From contig JALESH010000055.1 of NCBI GenBank assembly GCA_022781985.1, forward strand, positions 1-60,857: a DNA stretch of 60,857 nucleotides. Reading direction: 5' to 3'. Source of the stretch: Lachnospiraceae bacterium. Its GTDB lineage: Bacteria; Bacillota; Clostridia; Lachnospirales; Lachnospiraceae. Below are positions 18,152 through 27,298 of this stretch, piece after piece (within the stretch, counting starts at the first letter, position 1; the number at the start of each line of letters is the position of its first letter). The position numbers were made by a program, and so were the translations under genes. The notes below the pieces were generated by a model. The model did not search any database, had not been told where the DNA came from, and was given only the letters and a program-made list of their open reading frames with translations.

Positions 18152-19234
18152 TCAGGCGTTTTCTGCCTCAAATTTCTTCATAAACTCCACCAGCTTCTCT
18201 ACACCCTCAATAGGCATCGCGTTGTAGATACTGGCCCTCATGCCGCCCACACTCCTGTGACCCTTCAGATTTTCAAAGCCGGCCTCCTTTGCTTCCTTCA
18301 CAAACTTAGCATCCAGCTCCTGATTTCCGGTAATGAAGGGTACATTCATCAGGGAACGGTCCTCTTTCCTTACCGTACCCTTGAAAAGCCTGCTTTCATC
18401 CAGAAAATCATAGAGAATTCCGGCCTTTTTCTCATTATACTCCTTCATTGCCGCCAGGCCGCCCCTGTTTTTGAGCCATTTGAATACCTTGCCGCAGATG
18501 TAGATGCCATATGCCGGCGGGGTATTATAGAGGGATTCCGCATCCGCATGAATCTTATATCTGAGCATGGTGGGAGTACCGGGAAGGACATCCTCCGTGA
18601 TCAGGTCTTCCCTGATAATCACGATGACCACTCCGGCAGGCCCGATATTCTTCTGCACGCCGCCGTAGATAATGCCATACTTGGTTACGTCCACAGGCTC
18701 CGACAAAATACAGGAGGACAGGTCTGCTACCAGAGTATGTCCCTTGGTATTGGGAAGGGACCAGAACTTGGTTCCGTAGATCGTATTGTTTTCACAGATA
18801 TAAACATAGTCAGCATCCTCCGGAATATCCAGATCAGAGCAATCCGGAATATAGGAAAAGGTCTGATCTGCAGAGGAAGCCACCTCTATTGCTTCTCCGT
18901 AGAGCTTTGCCTCCTGATAAGCCTTCTTAGCCCACTGGCCTGTTACTATGTAAGCCGCTTTTTTATTCTTCATCAGATTCATTGGAATCATGGCAAACTG
19001 CTGGCTTGCCCCGCCCTGCAAAAACAGCACCCTGTAATTATCAGGAATATTCATCAGTTCCCTCAAATCTGCTTCCGCTTCCTTAATAATAGTATCATAT
19101 GCTTTGGACCTGTGGCTCATCTCCATGACAGACATGCCTGTTCCCCTGTAATCCAACATCTCCTCTGCAGCTTCTTTCAATACTTCCTCCGGCAGCACTG
19201 CCGGACCTGCTGAAAAATTATAAATTCTGGACAC
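18152..19234 (-). CDS. serC: Phosphoserine aminotransferase
   Basis: A 360-residue PLP enzyme that converts 3-phosphohydroxypyruvate and glutamate to phosphoserine. The N-terminus YNFSAGPAVLPEEVL, MSHRSK, LQGGASQQF and GGVQKNIGPAG (with the PLP lysine) are family signatures and the length is normal. Translation starts at GTG, six bases after AGGAGGG. It is the first gene of a serC-serA-GH43 transcript with a good promoter. No phosphoserine phosphatase gene is seen in the window. Confidence 0.97.
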   Translation of the reverse strand: MSRIYNFSAGPAVLPEEVLKEAAEEMLDYRGTGMSVMEMSHRSKAYDTIIKEAEADLRELMNIPDNYRVLFLQGGASQQFAMIPMNLMKNKKAAYIVTGQWAKKAYQEAKLYGEAIEVASSADQTFSYIPDCSDLDIPEDADYVYICENNTIYGTKFWSLPNTKGHTLVADLSSCILSEPVDVTKYGIIYGGVQKNIGPAGVVIVIIREDLITEDVLPGTPTMLRYKIHADAESLYNTPPAYGIYICGKVFKWLKNRGGLAAMKEYNEKKAGILYDFLDESRLFKGTVRKEDRSLMNVPFITGNQELDAKFVKEAKEAGFENLKGHRSVGGMRASIYNAMPIEGVEKLVEFMKKFEAENA

Positions 19235-19267
19235 TTTTCTTCCCTCCTGTATTCATACATAGCTTCT

Positions 19268-19296
19268 ATTCTACATTTCCTTATAAAATCCGTCAA
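19268..19296 (-). promoter_or_regulatory. Promoter of the serC operon
   Basis: TTGACG (19291-19296), a 17-base spacer and TAGAAT (19268-19273) on the minus strand, about 34 bases before the serC GTG. It lies just after the ilvB stop codon, so the ser genes need not depend on read-through from ilvB. Confidence 0.65.
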
Positions 19297-19312
19297 CCGG
19301 TTTTTTATCAGC

Positions 19313-20986
19313 CTACTTTCCGATATCCTTTGCATCAAACACCTCGCTGATGGCTGCCCCTGCCGGAACCATGGGAAATACCTTGTCATCCTCATGAATC
19401 ACACATTCTATCAGCACCGGTTTCTTTAAAGCGATGGCCTTCTCAATGGCAGGCGCCACCTCCTCCCTGGAGGCCACACGAATGGCTGCACAGCCCAGCC
19501 CCTCTGCCACCTTACAGAAGTCCACCCCATCATTTAAAAGCGTTTGGGAATACCTGCCGCCGTAGAACAGAGTCTGCCACTGGCGCACCATTCCCAGTAC
19601 ATGGTTATTCATTACGATCTGAATGATGGGAATCCGGTATCTTGCAGCTGTGGCCAGTTCATTCATATTCATCCTGAAGCAGCCATCCCCGGCTATGTTG
19701 ACACAGACCTTATCCGGTCTTCCCATCTTTGCCCCGATGCAGGCCCCCAGGCCGAAGCCCATGGTTCCGAGCCCGCCGGAGCTGAGGAAGGTTCTCGGCT
19801 TTGAATACTTATAATACTGGGAGGCCCAGATCTGATGCTGCCCCACATCCGTGGTGATGACAGCCTCTCCTTCTGTGATCCGATCCAGCTCCTCCATGAT
19901 ATAGGGGCCGGTGAGGACACTCTCATCGTAGCTGAGGGGATATTTTTCCTTCAGTTCCTCTATATGCTCCAGCCATTCCCTATGCTCCTGGGCCGGCAGC
20001 TTTTCATTCAGCAGGGTCAGTACCTCCTTCAGATCCCCCACAATGGAGGCATCCGTCCGGATATTCTTGTTAATCTCCGCTGCGTCGATGTCTATCTGGA
20101 CGATCTTCGCACCGCTGGCAAACCTGGCAGCATTGCCCACCACACGGTCTGAAAACCTGGCGCCCAGGGCGATGAAGAAATCACATTCGGTGACACCCAG
20201 ATTGGAGGTCTTGCTTCCGTGCATGCCTATCATCCCGGTATACAGCTCATCCCGGCCGTCAAAGGCTCCCTTTCCCATCAGGGTATCGCAGACAGGGGCG
20301 TTCAGCTTGCCTGCAAACTCCCTGACCTCCTCACAGGCCCCGGAAATGACCGCTCCACCCCCCACGCATATGTATGGCTTCCTGGCTGCCCGGATCAGCT
20401 CCAGAACCTTTTCTATCTCTTCCCCTGTGAAGGTGGATTTTCTCTCCTCCTGCCTCGACTCTGCCGCCTGGTATTCACAGACATTGGCCGTTACATCCTT
20501 TGTAATATCCACCAGAACCGGCCCCGGGCGGCCGCTTTTTGCTATCTGAAAGGCTCTGCGCAGCGTATCTGCAAGCTCCCTTATATCCTTTACGATATAG
20601 CCATGCTTTGTAATGGGCATAGTCACTCCGGCTATATCCACCTCCTGGAAGGAATCCTTGCCCAGCAGAGGCAGGTTCACATTGCAGGTAATGGCCACCA
20701 CAGGAATGGAATCCATATAGGCAGTGGCGATACCCGTCACCAGATTGGTGGCTCCCGGCCCGCTGGTAGCCAGGCAGACTCCCACCCTGCCGGTGGCCCT
20801 GGCATACCCGTCCGCCGCATGGGCAGCTCCCTGCTCATGGGAGGTAAGAATATGGGTGATCTCATGGCTGTGTTTATATAGTGCATCATAAACATTCAAT
20901 ATGGTTCCGCCGGGATAGCCAAAGACGGTATCCACCCCCTGCTCCTTCAGACATTCTACTACGATTTCTGCACCTGTCAGCTGCAT
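19313..20986 (-). CDS. ilvB: Acetolactate synthase, large (catalytic) subunit
   Basis: A 557-residue thiamine-diphosphate enzyme of the first common step in valine, leucine and isoleucine synthesis. The catalytic Glu lies in SHEQGAAHAADGYARATG near the N-terminus, the FAD-binding middle domain is present, and GDGCFRMN...MNN near the C-terminus is the ThDP/magnesium motif. Length fits biosynthetic enzymes. The start codon directly adjoins the ilvD stop codon. No regulatory small subunit (ilvN/ilvH) follows, and ilvC is not in the window; the regulatory subunit is presumably encoded elsewhere, or this copy works alone. Confidence 0.96.
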   Translation of the reverse strand: MQLTGAEIVVECLKEQGVDTVFGYPGGTILNVYDALYKHSHEITHILTSHEQGAAHAADGYARATGRVGVCLATSGPGATNLVTGIATAYMDSIPVVAITCNVNLPLLGKDSFQEVDIAGVTMPITKHGYIVKDIRELADTLRRAFQIAKSGRPGPVLVDITKDVTANVCEYQAAESRQEERKSTFTGEEIEKVLELIRAARKPYICVGGGAVISGACEEVREFAGKLNAPVCDTLMGKGAFDGRDELYTGMIGMHGSKTSNLGVTECDFFIALGARFSDRVVGNAARFASGAKIVQIDIDAAEINKNIRTDASIVGDLKEVLTLLNEKLPAQEHREWLEHIEELKEKYPLSYDESVLTGPYIMEELDRITEGEAVITTDVGQHQIWASQYYKYSKPRTFLSSGGLGTMGFGLGACIGAKMGRPDKVCVNIAGDGCFRMNMNELATAARYRIPIIQIVMNNHVLGMVRQWQTLFYGGRYSQTLLNDGVDFCKVAEGLGCAAIRVASREEVAPAIEKAIALKKPVLIECVIHEDDKVFPMVPAGAAISEVFDAKDIGK

Positions 20987-22684
20987 TTATTTATCCTCCC
21001 TGTTCTTCCTTTCTCCGGCAGATGGCACCTCCAGGATGGCACCTCTGTTGCCGCTGGTCACCAGCTCTCTGTACCTGGACAGGTAACCGGTAGTGATCCT
21101 CGGCTCTCTGGGCTGCCAGTTTGCCCTTCTCCTTTCCAGCTCCTCCTCTGTCACCTGCATGTGAATGGTATTGGCCGGAATGTCTATGCAGATGATATCT
21201 CCTTCCTCCACCAGGGCAATGGGACCTCCCACAGCCGCCTCCGGGGACACATGGCCGATAGAGGCTCCCCTGGAGGCTCCCGAAAAGCGTCCGTCCGTAA
21301 TCAGGGCTACACTGGCTCCCAGTCCCATGCCTGCGATAGCTGAGGTAGGATTCAGCATCTCTCTCATGCCGGGTCCTCCCTTAGGTCCCTCATACCGGAT
21401 GACCACTACATCTCCGGCGTTGATCCTTCCTCCCTTGATGGCTGCGATTGCATCCTCCTCACAGTCAAACACCCTGGCCGGACCTTCATGCACCATCATT
21501 TCAGGCACCACCGCAGAGCGCTTCACCACACAGGAATCCGGTGCCAGGTTGCCCCTGAGCACAGCAATACCACCGGTCTCGCTGTAGGGATTTTCCAGGG
21601 GACGGATGACCTCCGGATTTCTGTTCACGCAGCCTCTGATATTCTCTCCTACCGTCTTTCCGGTGACCGTGATCAGATCCTTGTAGATCAGGCCTTTTTT
21701 GTCCAGCTCATTCATCACAGCATAGATGCCCCCGGCCTCGTTCAGATCCTCCATATAGGTATGGCCTGCCGGTGCCAGATGACAGAGGTTGGGGGTCTCT
21801 GCGGAAAGCTCATTGGCAATATCCAGATTCAGCTCCACTCCTGCTTCATGGGCAATGGCCGGCAGATGAAGCATGGAGTTGGTGGAGCAGCCCAGTGCCA
21901 TATCCATCCTGAGGGCATTGATAAAGGCCTTCTCGGTCATGATATCCCTTGGCCTGATATCCCTCTCTACCAGCTCCATAATCTTCATGCCTGCCTGTTT
22001 TGCCAGACGGATTCTTTCAGAATATACTGCCGGAATGGTGCCGTTCCCCTTCAGCCCCATCCCCAGAACCTCAGTCAGGCAATTCATGGAATTTGCTGTA
22101 TACATGCCCGAGCAGGAGCCGCAGGTAGGACATACTTTTTCCTCAAACTCACTCAGCTCCTCCATGGACATGGTGCCTGCCGCCACGCTTCCCACCGCTT
22201 CAAACATAGAGGACAGGCTGCATTTCTCCCCCTTGACACGACCTGCCAGCATGGGGCCGCCGGATACAAAGATGGTGGGGATATTCACCCTTGCAGCCGC
22301 CATCAGCAGCCCGGGCACATTTTTATCACAGTTGGGCACCATAACCAGGCCGTCAAAGCCATGGGCCATAGCCATACACTCTGTACTGTCCGCAATCAGA
22401 TCCCTGGTTGCCAGGGAATATTTCATGCCGATGTGTCCCATGGCAATACCATCACATACAGCAATAGCCGGAAATACTACAGGCATGCCGCCTGCCATGG
22501 CCACACCGATCCTGACAGCATCTACGATTTTATCCAGATTGATATGGCCGGGAACAATCTCATTATAAGAGCTTACAATACCGATCATGGGTCTCTTTCT
22601 TTCTTCCTCGGTATATCCCAGCGCATTAAACAAACTTCTGTGAGGTGCCTGCTGGGCACCTGTCATTACGGAATCACTTCTCAT
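20987..22684 (-). CDS. ilvD: Dihydroxy-acid dehydratase
   Basis: A 565-residue iron-sulfur enzyme that dehydrates dihydroxy-acids to the 2-keto acids of valine and isoleucine. The N-terminal [51 protein letters not shown] and [19 protein letters not shown] blocks are diagnostic; the cysteines of the first three should hold the cluster. The family-like start is ATG at 22684, 13 bases past GGAG; in-frame ATGs at 22696 and 22693 are closer to the ribosome site. The leader between leuB and this gene contains a hairpin (CCGGAGATTTCAGTCTCCGG) and a 26-base stretch repeated at 50132. Confidence 0.97.
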   Translation of the reverse strand: MRSDSVMTGAQQAPHRSLFNALGYTEEERKRPMIGIVSSYNEIVPGHINLDKIVDAVRIGVAMAGGMPVVFPAIAVCDGIAMGHIGMKYSLATRDLIADSTECMAMAHGFDGLVMVPNCDKNVPGLLMAAARVNIPTIFVSGGPMLAGRVKGEKCSLSSMFEAVGSVAAGTMSMEELSEFEEKVCPTCGSCSGMYTANSMNCLTEVLGMGLKGNGTIPAVYSERIRLAKQAGMKIMELVERDIRPRDIMTEKAFINALRMDMALGCSTNSMLHLPAIAHEAGVELNLDIANELSAETPNLCHLAPAGHTYMEDLNEAGGIYAVMNELDKKGLIYKDLITVTGKTVGENIRGCVNRNPEVIRPLENPYSETGGIAVLRGNLAPDSCVVKRSAVVPEMMVHEGPARVFDCEEDAIAAIKGGRINAGDVVVIRYEGPKGGPGMREMLNPTSAIAGMGLGASVALITDGRFSGASRGASIGHVSPEAAVGGPIALVEEGDIICIDIPANTIHMQVTEEELERRRANWQPREPRITTGYLSRYRELVTSGNRGAILEVPSAGERKNREDK

Positions 22685-22693
22685 ATTTATCAT

Positions 22694-22719
22694 CATGCTC
22701 CTTTCAAAGTCCGGAGACT
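22694..22719. repeat. 26-base sequence repeated at 50132-50157 (copy 1)
   Basis: Identical to 50132-50157 over 26 bases. On the minus strand it places GAAAGGAGCATG in front of ilvD. Here the upstream part also forms a CTCCGG hairpin; at the other copy that hairpin partner is absent. Confidence 0.85.
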
Positions 22720-22740
22720 GAAATCTCCGGTTGAAAATGT

Positions 22741-23826
22741 TTATCCTATTTTTTCTGCCAGTAAGTCACCCATTTGTGAGCAGGATACCCTCTCACAGCC
22801 CTGGGACATGATATCTGCGGTTCGGAAGCCCTCTTTTAAAACAGCCTCTACCGCGGCCTCCACCGCAGCCGCTTCCCTATCCAGGTCAAAGGTATATCTC
22901 AGCATCATCGCTGCAGACAAAATCGTAGCAATGGGATTTGCAATATCCTTACCTGCAATATCCGGTGCTGAGCCGTGGCTGGGTTCATATAGTCCGAACC
23001 TGGTGTCATTCAGAGAAGCCGAGGCCAGCATTCCGATGGATCCGGTCACCATGCTGGCTTCATCAGAAAGGATATCGCCGAACATGTTTTCCGTCAGAAT
23101 CACATCAAACTGAGAGGGATCCCTTACAAGCTGCATGGCACAGTTATCCACCAGCATATGCTCCAGGGCTACCTCCGGATAGTCCTTTGCCACCTCTTCC
23201 ACCACGCTTCTCCAAAGCCTGGAGGAATCCAGCACATTGGCCTTATCCACGCTGGTCACCTTCTTTTTTCTTTTCATGGCAATGTCAAAGCCCTTGACTG
23301 CTATACGACGGATTTCATTCTCATCGTAGGTGAGGGTATCCATGGCCTTCCTCACTCCATTTTCCTCCACTGTTTTTCTCTCCCCAAAATAGAGACCACC
23401 GGTCAGTTCTCTCATGATCAGCATATCAAAGCCTTTGGCGCTGATCTCCTCCTTCAGGGGACAGGCACCGGCCAGCTCCTTATAAAGGACAGCAGGCCTT
23501 AAATTGGCAAAGAGGCCAAGGGCCTTGCGAATCCCCAGCAGCCCTGCCTCCGGCCTCAGTTCGGGGGGCAGCTGATACCAGGGCGAGTTAGCGGCGTCCC
23601 CGCCGATGGACCCCATCAGTACTGCATCTGCAGCCTTTGCAGCAGCCACCGCCTCCTCTGTGAGAGGCACTCCATGAACATCTATGGAAGCCCCGCCCAT
23701 CAGGATATCTGTATATTTCATCTGATGGCCATAGCACTCCCCCACTTTATCCAACACCTTTTTGGCTTCCTTTATTATCTCCGGTCCGATACCGTCTCCC
23801 GGAATACACGTAATCTTCAACTCCAT
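22741..23826 (-). CDS. leuB: 3-isopropylmalate dehydrogenase
   Basis: A 361-residue NAD-dependent enzyme of leucine synthesis. Signatures are [11 protein letters not shown] at the N-terminus, [12 protein letters not shown], the cofactor and metal block [18 protein letters not shown], and [15 protein letters not shown]. Length is normal. It leads a leuB-ilvD-ilvB transcript, with 56 bases to ilvD and no gap to ilvB. The leader from the predicted start point to the ATG is only about 40 bases, too short for a T-box or leader-peptide attenuator. leuA, leuC and leuD are not in the window. Confidence 0.97.
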   Translation of the reverse strand: MELKITCIPGDGIGPEIIKEAKKVLDKVGECYGHQMKYTDILMGGASIDVHGVPLTEEAVAAAKAADAVLMGSIGGDAANSPWYQLPPELRPEAGLLGIRKALGLFANLRPAVLYKELAGACPLKEEISAKGFDMLIMRELTGGLYFGERKTVEENGVRKAMDTLTYDENEIRRIAVKGFDIAMKRKKKVTSVDKANVLDSSRLWRSVVEEVAKDYPEVALEHMLVDNCAMQLVRDPSQFDVILTENMFGDILSDEASMVTGSIGMLASASLNDTRFGLYEPSHGSAPDIAGKDIANPIATILSAAMMLRYTFDLDREAAAVEAAVEAVLKEGFRTADIMSQGCERVSCSQMGDLLAEKIG

Positions 23827-23872
23827 AGCTGTGTTTCACTCCCTTGATCTGATTCTTTGCTGTAGTAAAATC

Positions 23873-23901
23873 ATAATATATTATCTTTCCTTAAATTTCA
23901 A
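23873..23901 (-). promoter_or_regulatory. Promoter of leuB-ilvD-ilvB
   Basis: TTGAAA (23896-23901), a 17-base spacer and TATTAT (23873-23878) on the minus strand. It begins just after the terminator of the preceding lipoprotein gene. Confidence 0.7.
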
Positions 23902-23902
23902 G

Positions 23903-23933
23903 CCAAAAAAGAAAGCTGACCATACCGGTCAGC
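23903..23933 (-). terminator. Rho-independent terminator after the small lipoprotein
   Basis: A seven-base stem (GCTGACC at 23915-23921 with GGTCAGC at 23927-23933) followed on the minus strand by TTTCTTTTTT. It closes the tgt-yajC-lipoprotein transcript. Confidence 0.75.
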
Positions 23934-24006
23934 CTTTCGTAGATTTTATTCAGTTCAGCAGCAAATCCCTTCTGCAGCTGCTCTTTCTTCTGCCCGCTTT
24001 TCGCTG

Positions 24007-24270
24007 TTACTCCTCTGCATAGGAAGGATCAACACTGGACTCCTGGGCATATGTAGCATCCTCAGGGGCCGGCTCCTGTACATAGGTCAGCTCCGGATCT
24101 GTTTCTGCAGTGGTCTGTGCTGCCTCCTCAGCCGCTGTGGAAGTCCCCTCAGTGGGAGCCGCCTCCTGCACCTCGTTCTGGGCAGCCGGCTTCTCTGTTC
24201 CTCCGCAGGCCGTCATGAGGGCTGCACATGTGGCTGCCGCCATCATCAAAGCTACCATTTTCTTTTTCAT
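24007..24270 (-). CDS. Small lipoprotein of unknown function
   Basis: An 87-residue protein with a lysine-rich start, a hydrophobic signal and the lipobox LMTAC, so the mature part should be a lipid-anchored peptide of about 66 residues. That part is rich in Ala, Glu, Thr and Pro, looks disordered, and repeats short TYAQE / SYAEE-like elements at the C-terminus. I do not recognise a family. AGGAGG precedes the ATG. It follows yajC by about 50 bases and is closed by a terminator. Confidence 0.8.
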   Translation of the reverse strand: MKKKMVALMMAAATCAALMTACGGTEKPAAQNEVQEAAPTEGTSTAAEEAAQTTAETDPELTYVQEPAPEDATYAQESSVDPSYAEE

Positions 24271-24323
24271 AATCTTACCTCCTGTTTTACCTTCTGTCTA
24301 TCTGTACCTGCTGCAGCCCGTAC

Positions 24324-24632
24324 CTATGCCTCTGCTTTTTCCACCTGCTGGATGGCAGATTTCTTCATAGGGATACGGCAGTTCTTGTTGTTGCCAAACT
24401 CTACGATAACCGTGTCATCGGTGATATCGATAATGATGCCGTAAAAACCGCTGCTTGTCAGGACACAGTCTCCGATCTCCAGGGCAGAGAGCATGGCATT
24501 TATTTTCTTCTGCTCTTTCTTCTGGGGGCGGATCATAAATAAATATAAAAAGCCTACGATGACTACGATATAAAGTATCCCCACTACTCCTACTCCTGCC
24601 CCTGCCTGTGCATCTGTCAACAAAATACCCAT
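24324..24632 (-). CDS. yajC: Preprotein translocase accessory subunit YajC
   Basis: A 102-residue membrane protein with one transmembrane helix (about 15-35) followed by FMIRPQKKEQKK, the hallmark of the family, and a small beta-rich domain (GDCVLTSSGFYGIIIDI). It associates with SecDF of the export machinery. tgt-yajC neighbourhood is widespread in bacteria and supports the call. GGAGG lies before the ATG. Confidence 0.95.
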   Translation of the reverse strand: MGILLTDAQAGAGVGVVGILYIVVIVGFLYLFMIRPQKKEQKKINAMLSALEIGDCVLTSSGFYGIIIDITDDTVIVEFGNNKNCRIPMKKSAIQQVEKAEA

Positions 24633-24708
24633 TCCTGATTCCTCCTAAATCTTTCTCCTGCTCTGTTACCCCTTTCGCAGATACAGCTGTCTGGCCAGCC
24701 TTGTACCT

Positions 24709-24737
24709 ATCATACACAAATCCCCGGCATAACACAA
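24709..24737 (-). promoter_or_regulatory. Possible internal promoter of yajC
   Basis: TTGTGT (24732-24737), a 17-base spacer and TATGAT (24709-24714) on the minus strand, about 77 bases before the yajC start. It would allow transcription independent of tgt. Confidence 0.4.
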
Positions 24738-24780
24738 GCACTTTATAATTTCTTTAATATTACAGTTCAGCCGCAGCTTA

Positions 24781-25926
24781 TCAATGTGCTGTAGGCTGCG
24801 TCCCCTGTTCCATTCTTTCCAGCTTCTTCCTTTTATATTCTCCAAAGCGGCCCTGATCCAGGGCCTCTCTGATCTCTTCCATCATGGTATTATAAAAGTA
24901 AAGGTTGTGAAGTACACAGAGTCTCATCCCCAGCATCTCCTTTGCCTTTAAAAGATGCCTGATATAGGCTCTGGAATAACGCCGGCAGGCGGGGCAGCCG
25001 CAGCCCTCCTCCACAGGCCTCTCATCCAGCTCATATTTTGCATTGAAGAGATTGATCTTTCCAAAATTGGTATAAAGGTGTCCGTGACGGCCATTTCTGG
25101 TAGGATATACGCAGTCGAAGAAATCCACTCCCCTCTCCACTCCCTCCAGAATATTGGCCGGGGTTCCCACTCCCATCAGATAAGCAGGCTTATCCTTGGG
25201 CAGAAAAGGCAAGGTTTCCTCCAGCACATAGTACATTTCCTCATGGCTTTCCCCTACTGCCAGCCCTCCTATGGCATAGCCGTCCATATCCATCTGCGCA
25301 ATGGCTTTGGCATGCTCCGCCCTGATATCGGCAAAGACTGCCCCCTGATTGATGGCAAAGAGCATCTGATGCTTATTGATGGTATCCTCCAGTCCATTCA
25401 GCCTGTCCATCTCCCTCCTGCAGCGTACCAGCCACCGGGTGGTGCGCTCTACGGAAGCCTGTACATAGCTGCGTTCCGCCCTGCTGGAGGGGCACTCATC
25501 AAAAGCCATGGCTATGGTGGAGGCCAGGTTGGACTGGATGCGCATGCTCTCCTCCGGCCCCATAAATATCCTCCGTCCGTCTACATGGGAGCTGAAATAG
25601 ACTCCCTCCTCTTTTATTTTCCTGAGAGAAGCCAGGGAAAACACCTGAAACCCTCCCGAATCGGTCAGAATAGGCTTATCCCAGGACATGAACCTATGCA
25701 GTCCTCCCAGCTTCTTCACCACCTCATCTCCCGGCCTCACATGAAGATGGTAGGTATTGGACAGCTCCACCTGGGTCCCGATCCCCTCCAGATCCTCTGT
25801 GGAAACCCCTCCTTTTATGGCCGCAGCCGTTCCCACATTCATAAATACCGGAGTCTGAATGACTCCATGCACTGTATGCAGCTCTCCCCGTTTGGCTCTT
25901 CCCTCTGTTTTTAATAGCTTATACAT
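24781..25926 (-). CDS. tgt: Queuine tRNA-ribosyltransferase
   Basis: A 381-residue enzyme that swaps guanine 34 for a queuosine precursor in GUN-decoding tRNAs. Signatures are TPVFMNVGTAAAIKG, LTDSGGFQVFSL (with the general Asp), FDECPSS, and DFFDCVYPTRNGRHGH carrying the nucleophilic Asp. The zinc site is CGCPACRRYSRAYIRHLL plus a downstream His. Length is normal. It starts a minus-strand transcript with yajC. Confidence 0.97.
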   Translation of the reverse strand: MYKLLKTEGRAKRGELHTVHGVIQTPVFMNVGTAAAIKGGVSTEDLEGIGTQVELSNTYHLHVRPGDEVVKKLGGLHRFMSWDKPILTDSGGFQVFSLASLRKIKEEGVYFSSHVDGRRIFMGPEESMRIQSNLASTIAMAFDECPSSRAERSYVQASVERTTRWLVRCRREMDRLNGLEDTINKHQMLFAINQGAVFADIRAEHAKAIAQMDMDGYAIGGLAVGESHEEMYYVLEETLPFLPKDKPAYLMGVGTPANILEGVERGVDFFDCVYPTRNGRHGHLYTNFGKINLFNAKYELDERPVEEGCGCPACRRYSRAYIRHLLKAKEMLGMRLCVLHNLYFYNTMMEEIREALDQGRFGEYKRKKLERMEQGTQPTAH

Positions 25927-25964
25927 GTTGTTCTTCTTCCTTTTGGTTTCTCTCTACCTGGAAT

Positions 25965-25992
25965 ATGATAGCATATAAATCAGGTTTGTCCA
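25965..25992 (-). promoter_or_regulatory. Probable promoter of tgt
   Basis: TGGACA (25987-25992), a 16-base spacer and TATCAT (25965-25970) with an extended TGC just upstream, on the minus strand, about 39 bases before the tgt ATG. Confidence 0.45.
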
Positions 25993-26031
25993 TATTTTTT
26001 TCAAAGGAAAATAAAGCTGCTTCTCAAAATA

Positions 26032-26060
26032 TTGCCTGCATCCATATTTTCCTATATAAT
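26032..26060 (+). promoter_or_regulatory. Promoter of aroC
   Basis: TTGCCT (26032-26037), a 17-base spacer and a perfect TATAAT (26055-26060). The leader to the aroC ATG is about 120 bases. I see no riboswitch in it; a 35-codon frame inside it has no ribosome site. Confidence 0.65.
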
Positions 26061-26188
26061 CTATACAATGGGTAAAGACCGGACGCATTCTCTTTTATGT
26101 CTTCCCAATCAACAGCAAAACAAAGAACACCATAAACGCTGCAGGTATATCCGCGGCCTGCGGCCTGTCATATGAAAAGGAGCTGCCT

Positions 26189-27298
26189 ATGTCAGGATCA
26201 ACATTCAACACGCATTTTAAAATAACCACCTGGGGTGAGTCCCACGGCAAAGCCCTGGGCGTAGTCATCGACGGCTGTCCCGCCGGCCTCCCTCTATCGG
26301 AGGCAGATATCCAGCCCTATCTGGACCGGAGGAAGCCGGGGCAGACAAAGATCTCCACCCCCCGTAAGGAAGACGATGCCGTGGAGATACTCTCCGGCAT
26401 CTTTGAAGGCAGAACCACAGGCGCCCCCATTTCCCTGATCGTAAGGAACACCTCTCAGCGTTCCCATGATTATAGTGAAATCGCTTCCTACTACCGCCCC
26501 GGCCATGCAGATTATACCTTTGATCAAAAGTATGGCTTTCGGGATTACCGTGGCGGGGGCCGTTCTTCGGGTCGGGAAACCATCGGCAGGGTTGCAGCGG
26601 GAGCTATAGCAGCCAAAATACTGAGAGAGCTGGGCGTAGAGCTTCTTACCTATACTAAGGCTATCGGACCGGTGGAAGCAGATATGGAAGCATTTAACCG
26701 AGATGCCATCCTGGATACCCCTACCTGTATGCCCGACTATGACGCCAGCCGGAGGGCTGAGGAATACCTTGCAGAATGCATGAAAAACATGGATTCTGCA
26801 GGAGGCATCATTGAATGCCGCATCCTGGGGCTTCCTGCCGGAATAGGGGATCCCGTCTTTGAGAAACTGGATGCAGCCCTAGCCAGGGCCATCATGTCGG
26901 TGGGTGCCGTGAAAGCCTTTGAGATCGGTGACGGCTGCAGGGTAAGCACCTCCAACGGCTCCCTTAACAATGATGCCTTTGTTGCCAAAGACGGCAGTAT
27001 CTCCAAAAAGACGAACCATGCCGGGGGGATCCTGGGAGGCATCAGCGATGGCAGCGAGGTGGTGCTCCGGGCCTATGTAAAACCCACCCCTTCTATCTTC
27101 TCAGAACAGGAGACCGTGAACCGAGACGGAGAAAACATAAAGATCAAAATAAAAGGAAGACATGATCCCGTCATCGTTCCCCGTGCAGTAGTGGTGGTGG
27201 AAGCCATGACCGCTCTCGCACTGATGGATGCCATGATAGGAAATATGTCCTCCCGGATTTCTTATCTGAAGAATTTTTATTCTGAAGAATCCTTATAG
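26189..27298 (+). CDS. aroC: Chorismate synthase
   Basis: A 369-residue FMN-dependent enzyme for the last step of the shikimate pathway. Diagnostic blocks are TTWGESHGKALG, RPGHADYTFDQKYG, DYRGGGRSSGRETIGRVAAG and the late GRHDPVIVPRAVVVVEAM. Length is typical. AAAAGGAG lies seven bases before the ATG. The last 22 bases overlap the convergent lactonase-fold gene. Confidence 0.98.
   Translation: MSGSTFNTHFKITTWGESHGKALGVVIDGCPAGLPLSEADIQPYLDRRKPGQTKISTPRKEDDAVEILSGIFEGRTTGAPISLIVRNTSQRSHDYSEIASYYRPGHADYTFDQKYGFRDYRGGGRSSGRETIGRVAAGAIAAKILRELGVELLTYTKAIGPVEADMEAFNRDAILDTPTCMPDYDASRRAEEYLAECMKNMDSAGGIIECRILGLPAGIGDPVFEKLDAALARAIMSVGAVKAFEIGDGCRVSTSNGSLNNDAFVAKDGSISKKTNHAGGILGGISDGSEVVLRAYVKPTPSIFSEQETVNRDGENIKIKIKGRHDPVIVPRAVVVVEAMTALALMDAMIGNMSSRISYLKNFYSEESL

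Noticed and set aside
21488..23113. A 541-codon open frame on the plus strand
   Set aside because: It lies opposite ilvD and leuB, which are unmistakable. It has His/Cys-rich antisense composition, no ribosome site and no recognisable domain.
23827..23872. T-box or leader-peptide attenuator before leuB
   Set aside because: The predicted leader is only about 40 bases, too short for either.
23879..23900. A possible CodY box in the leuB promoter
   Set aside because: The best alignment to AATTTTCWGAAAATT has about five mismatches in AT-rich DNA, which is too weak to call.
26064..26175. A 35-codon frame in the aroC leader
   Set aside because: It has no ribosome binding site, ends inside the aroC ribosome site region, and has no runs of aromatic codons as an attenuator peptide would.
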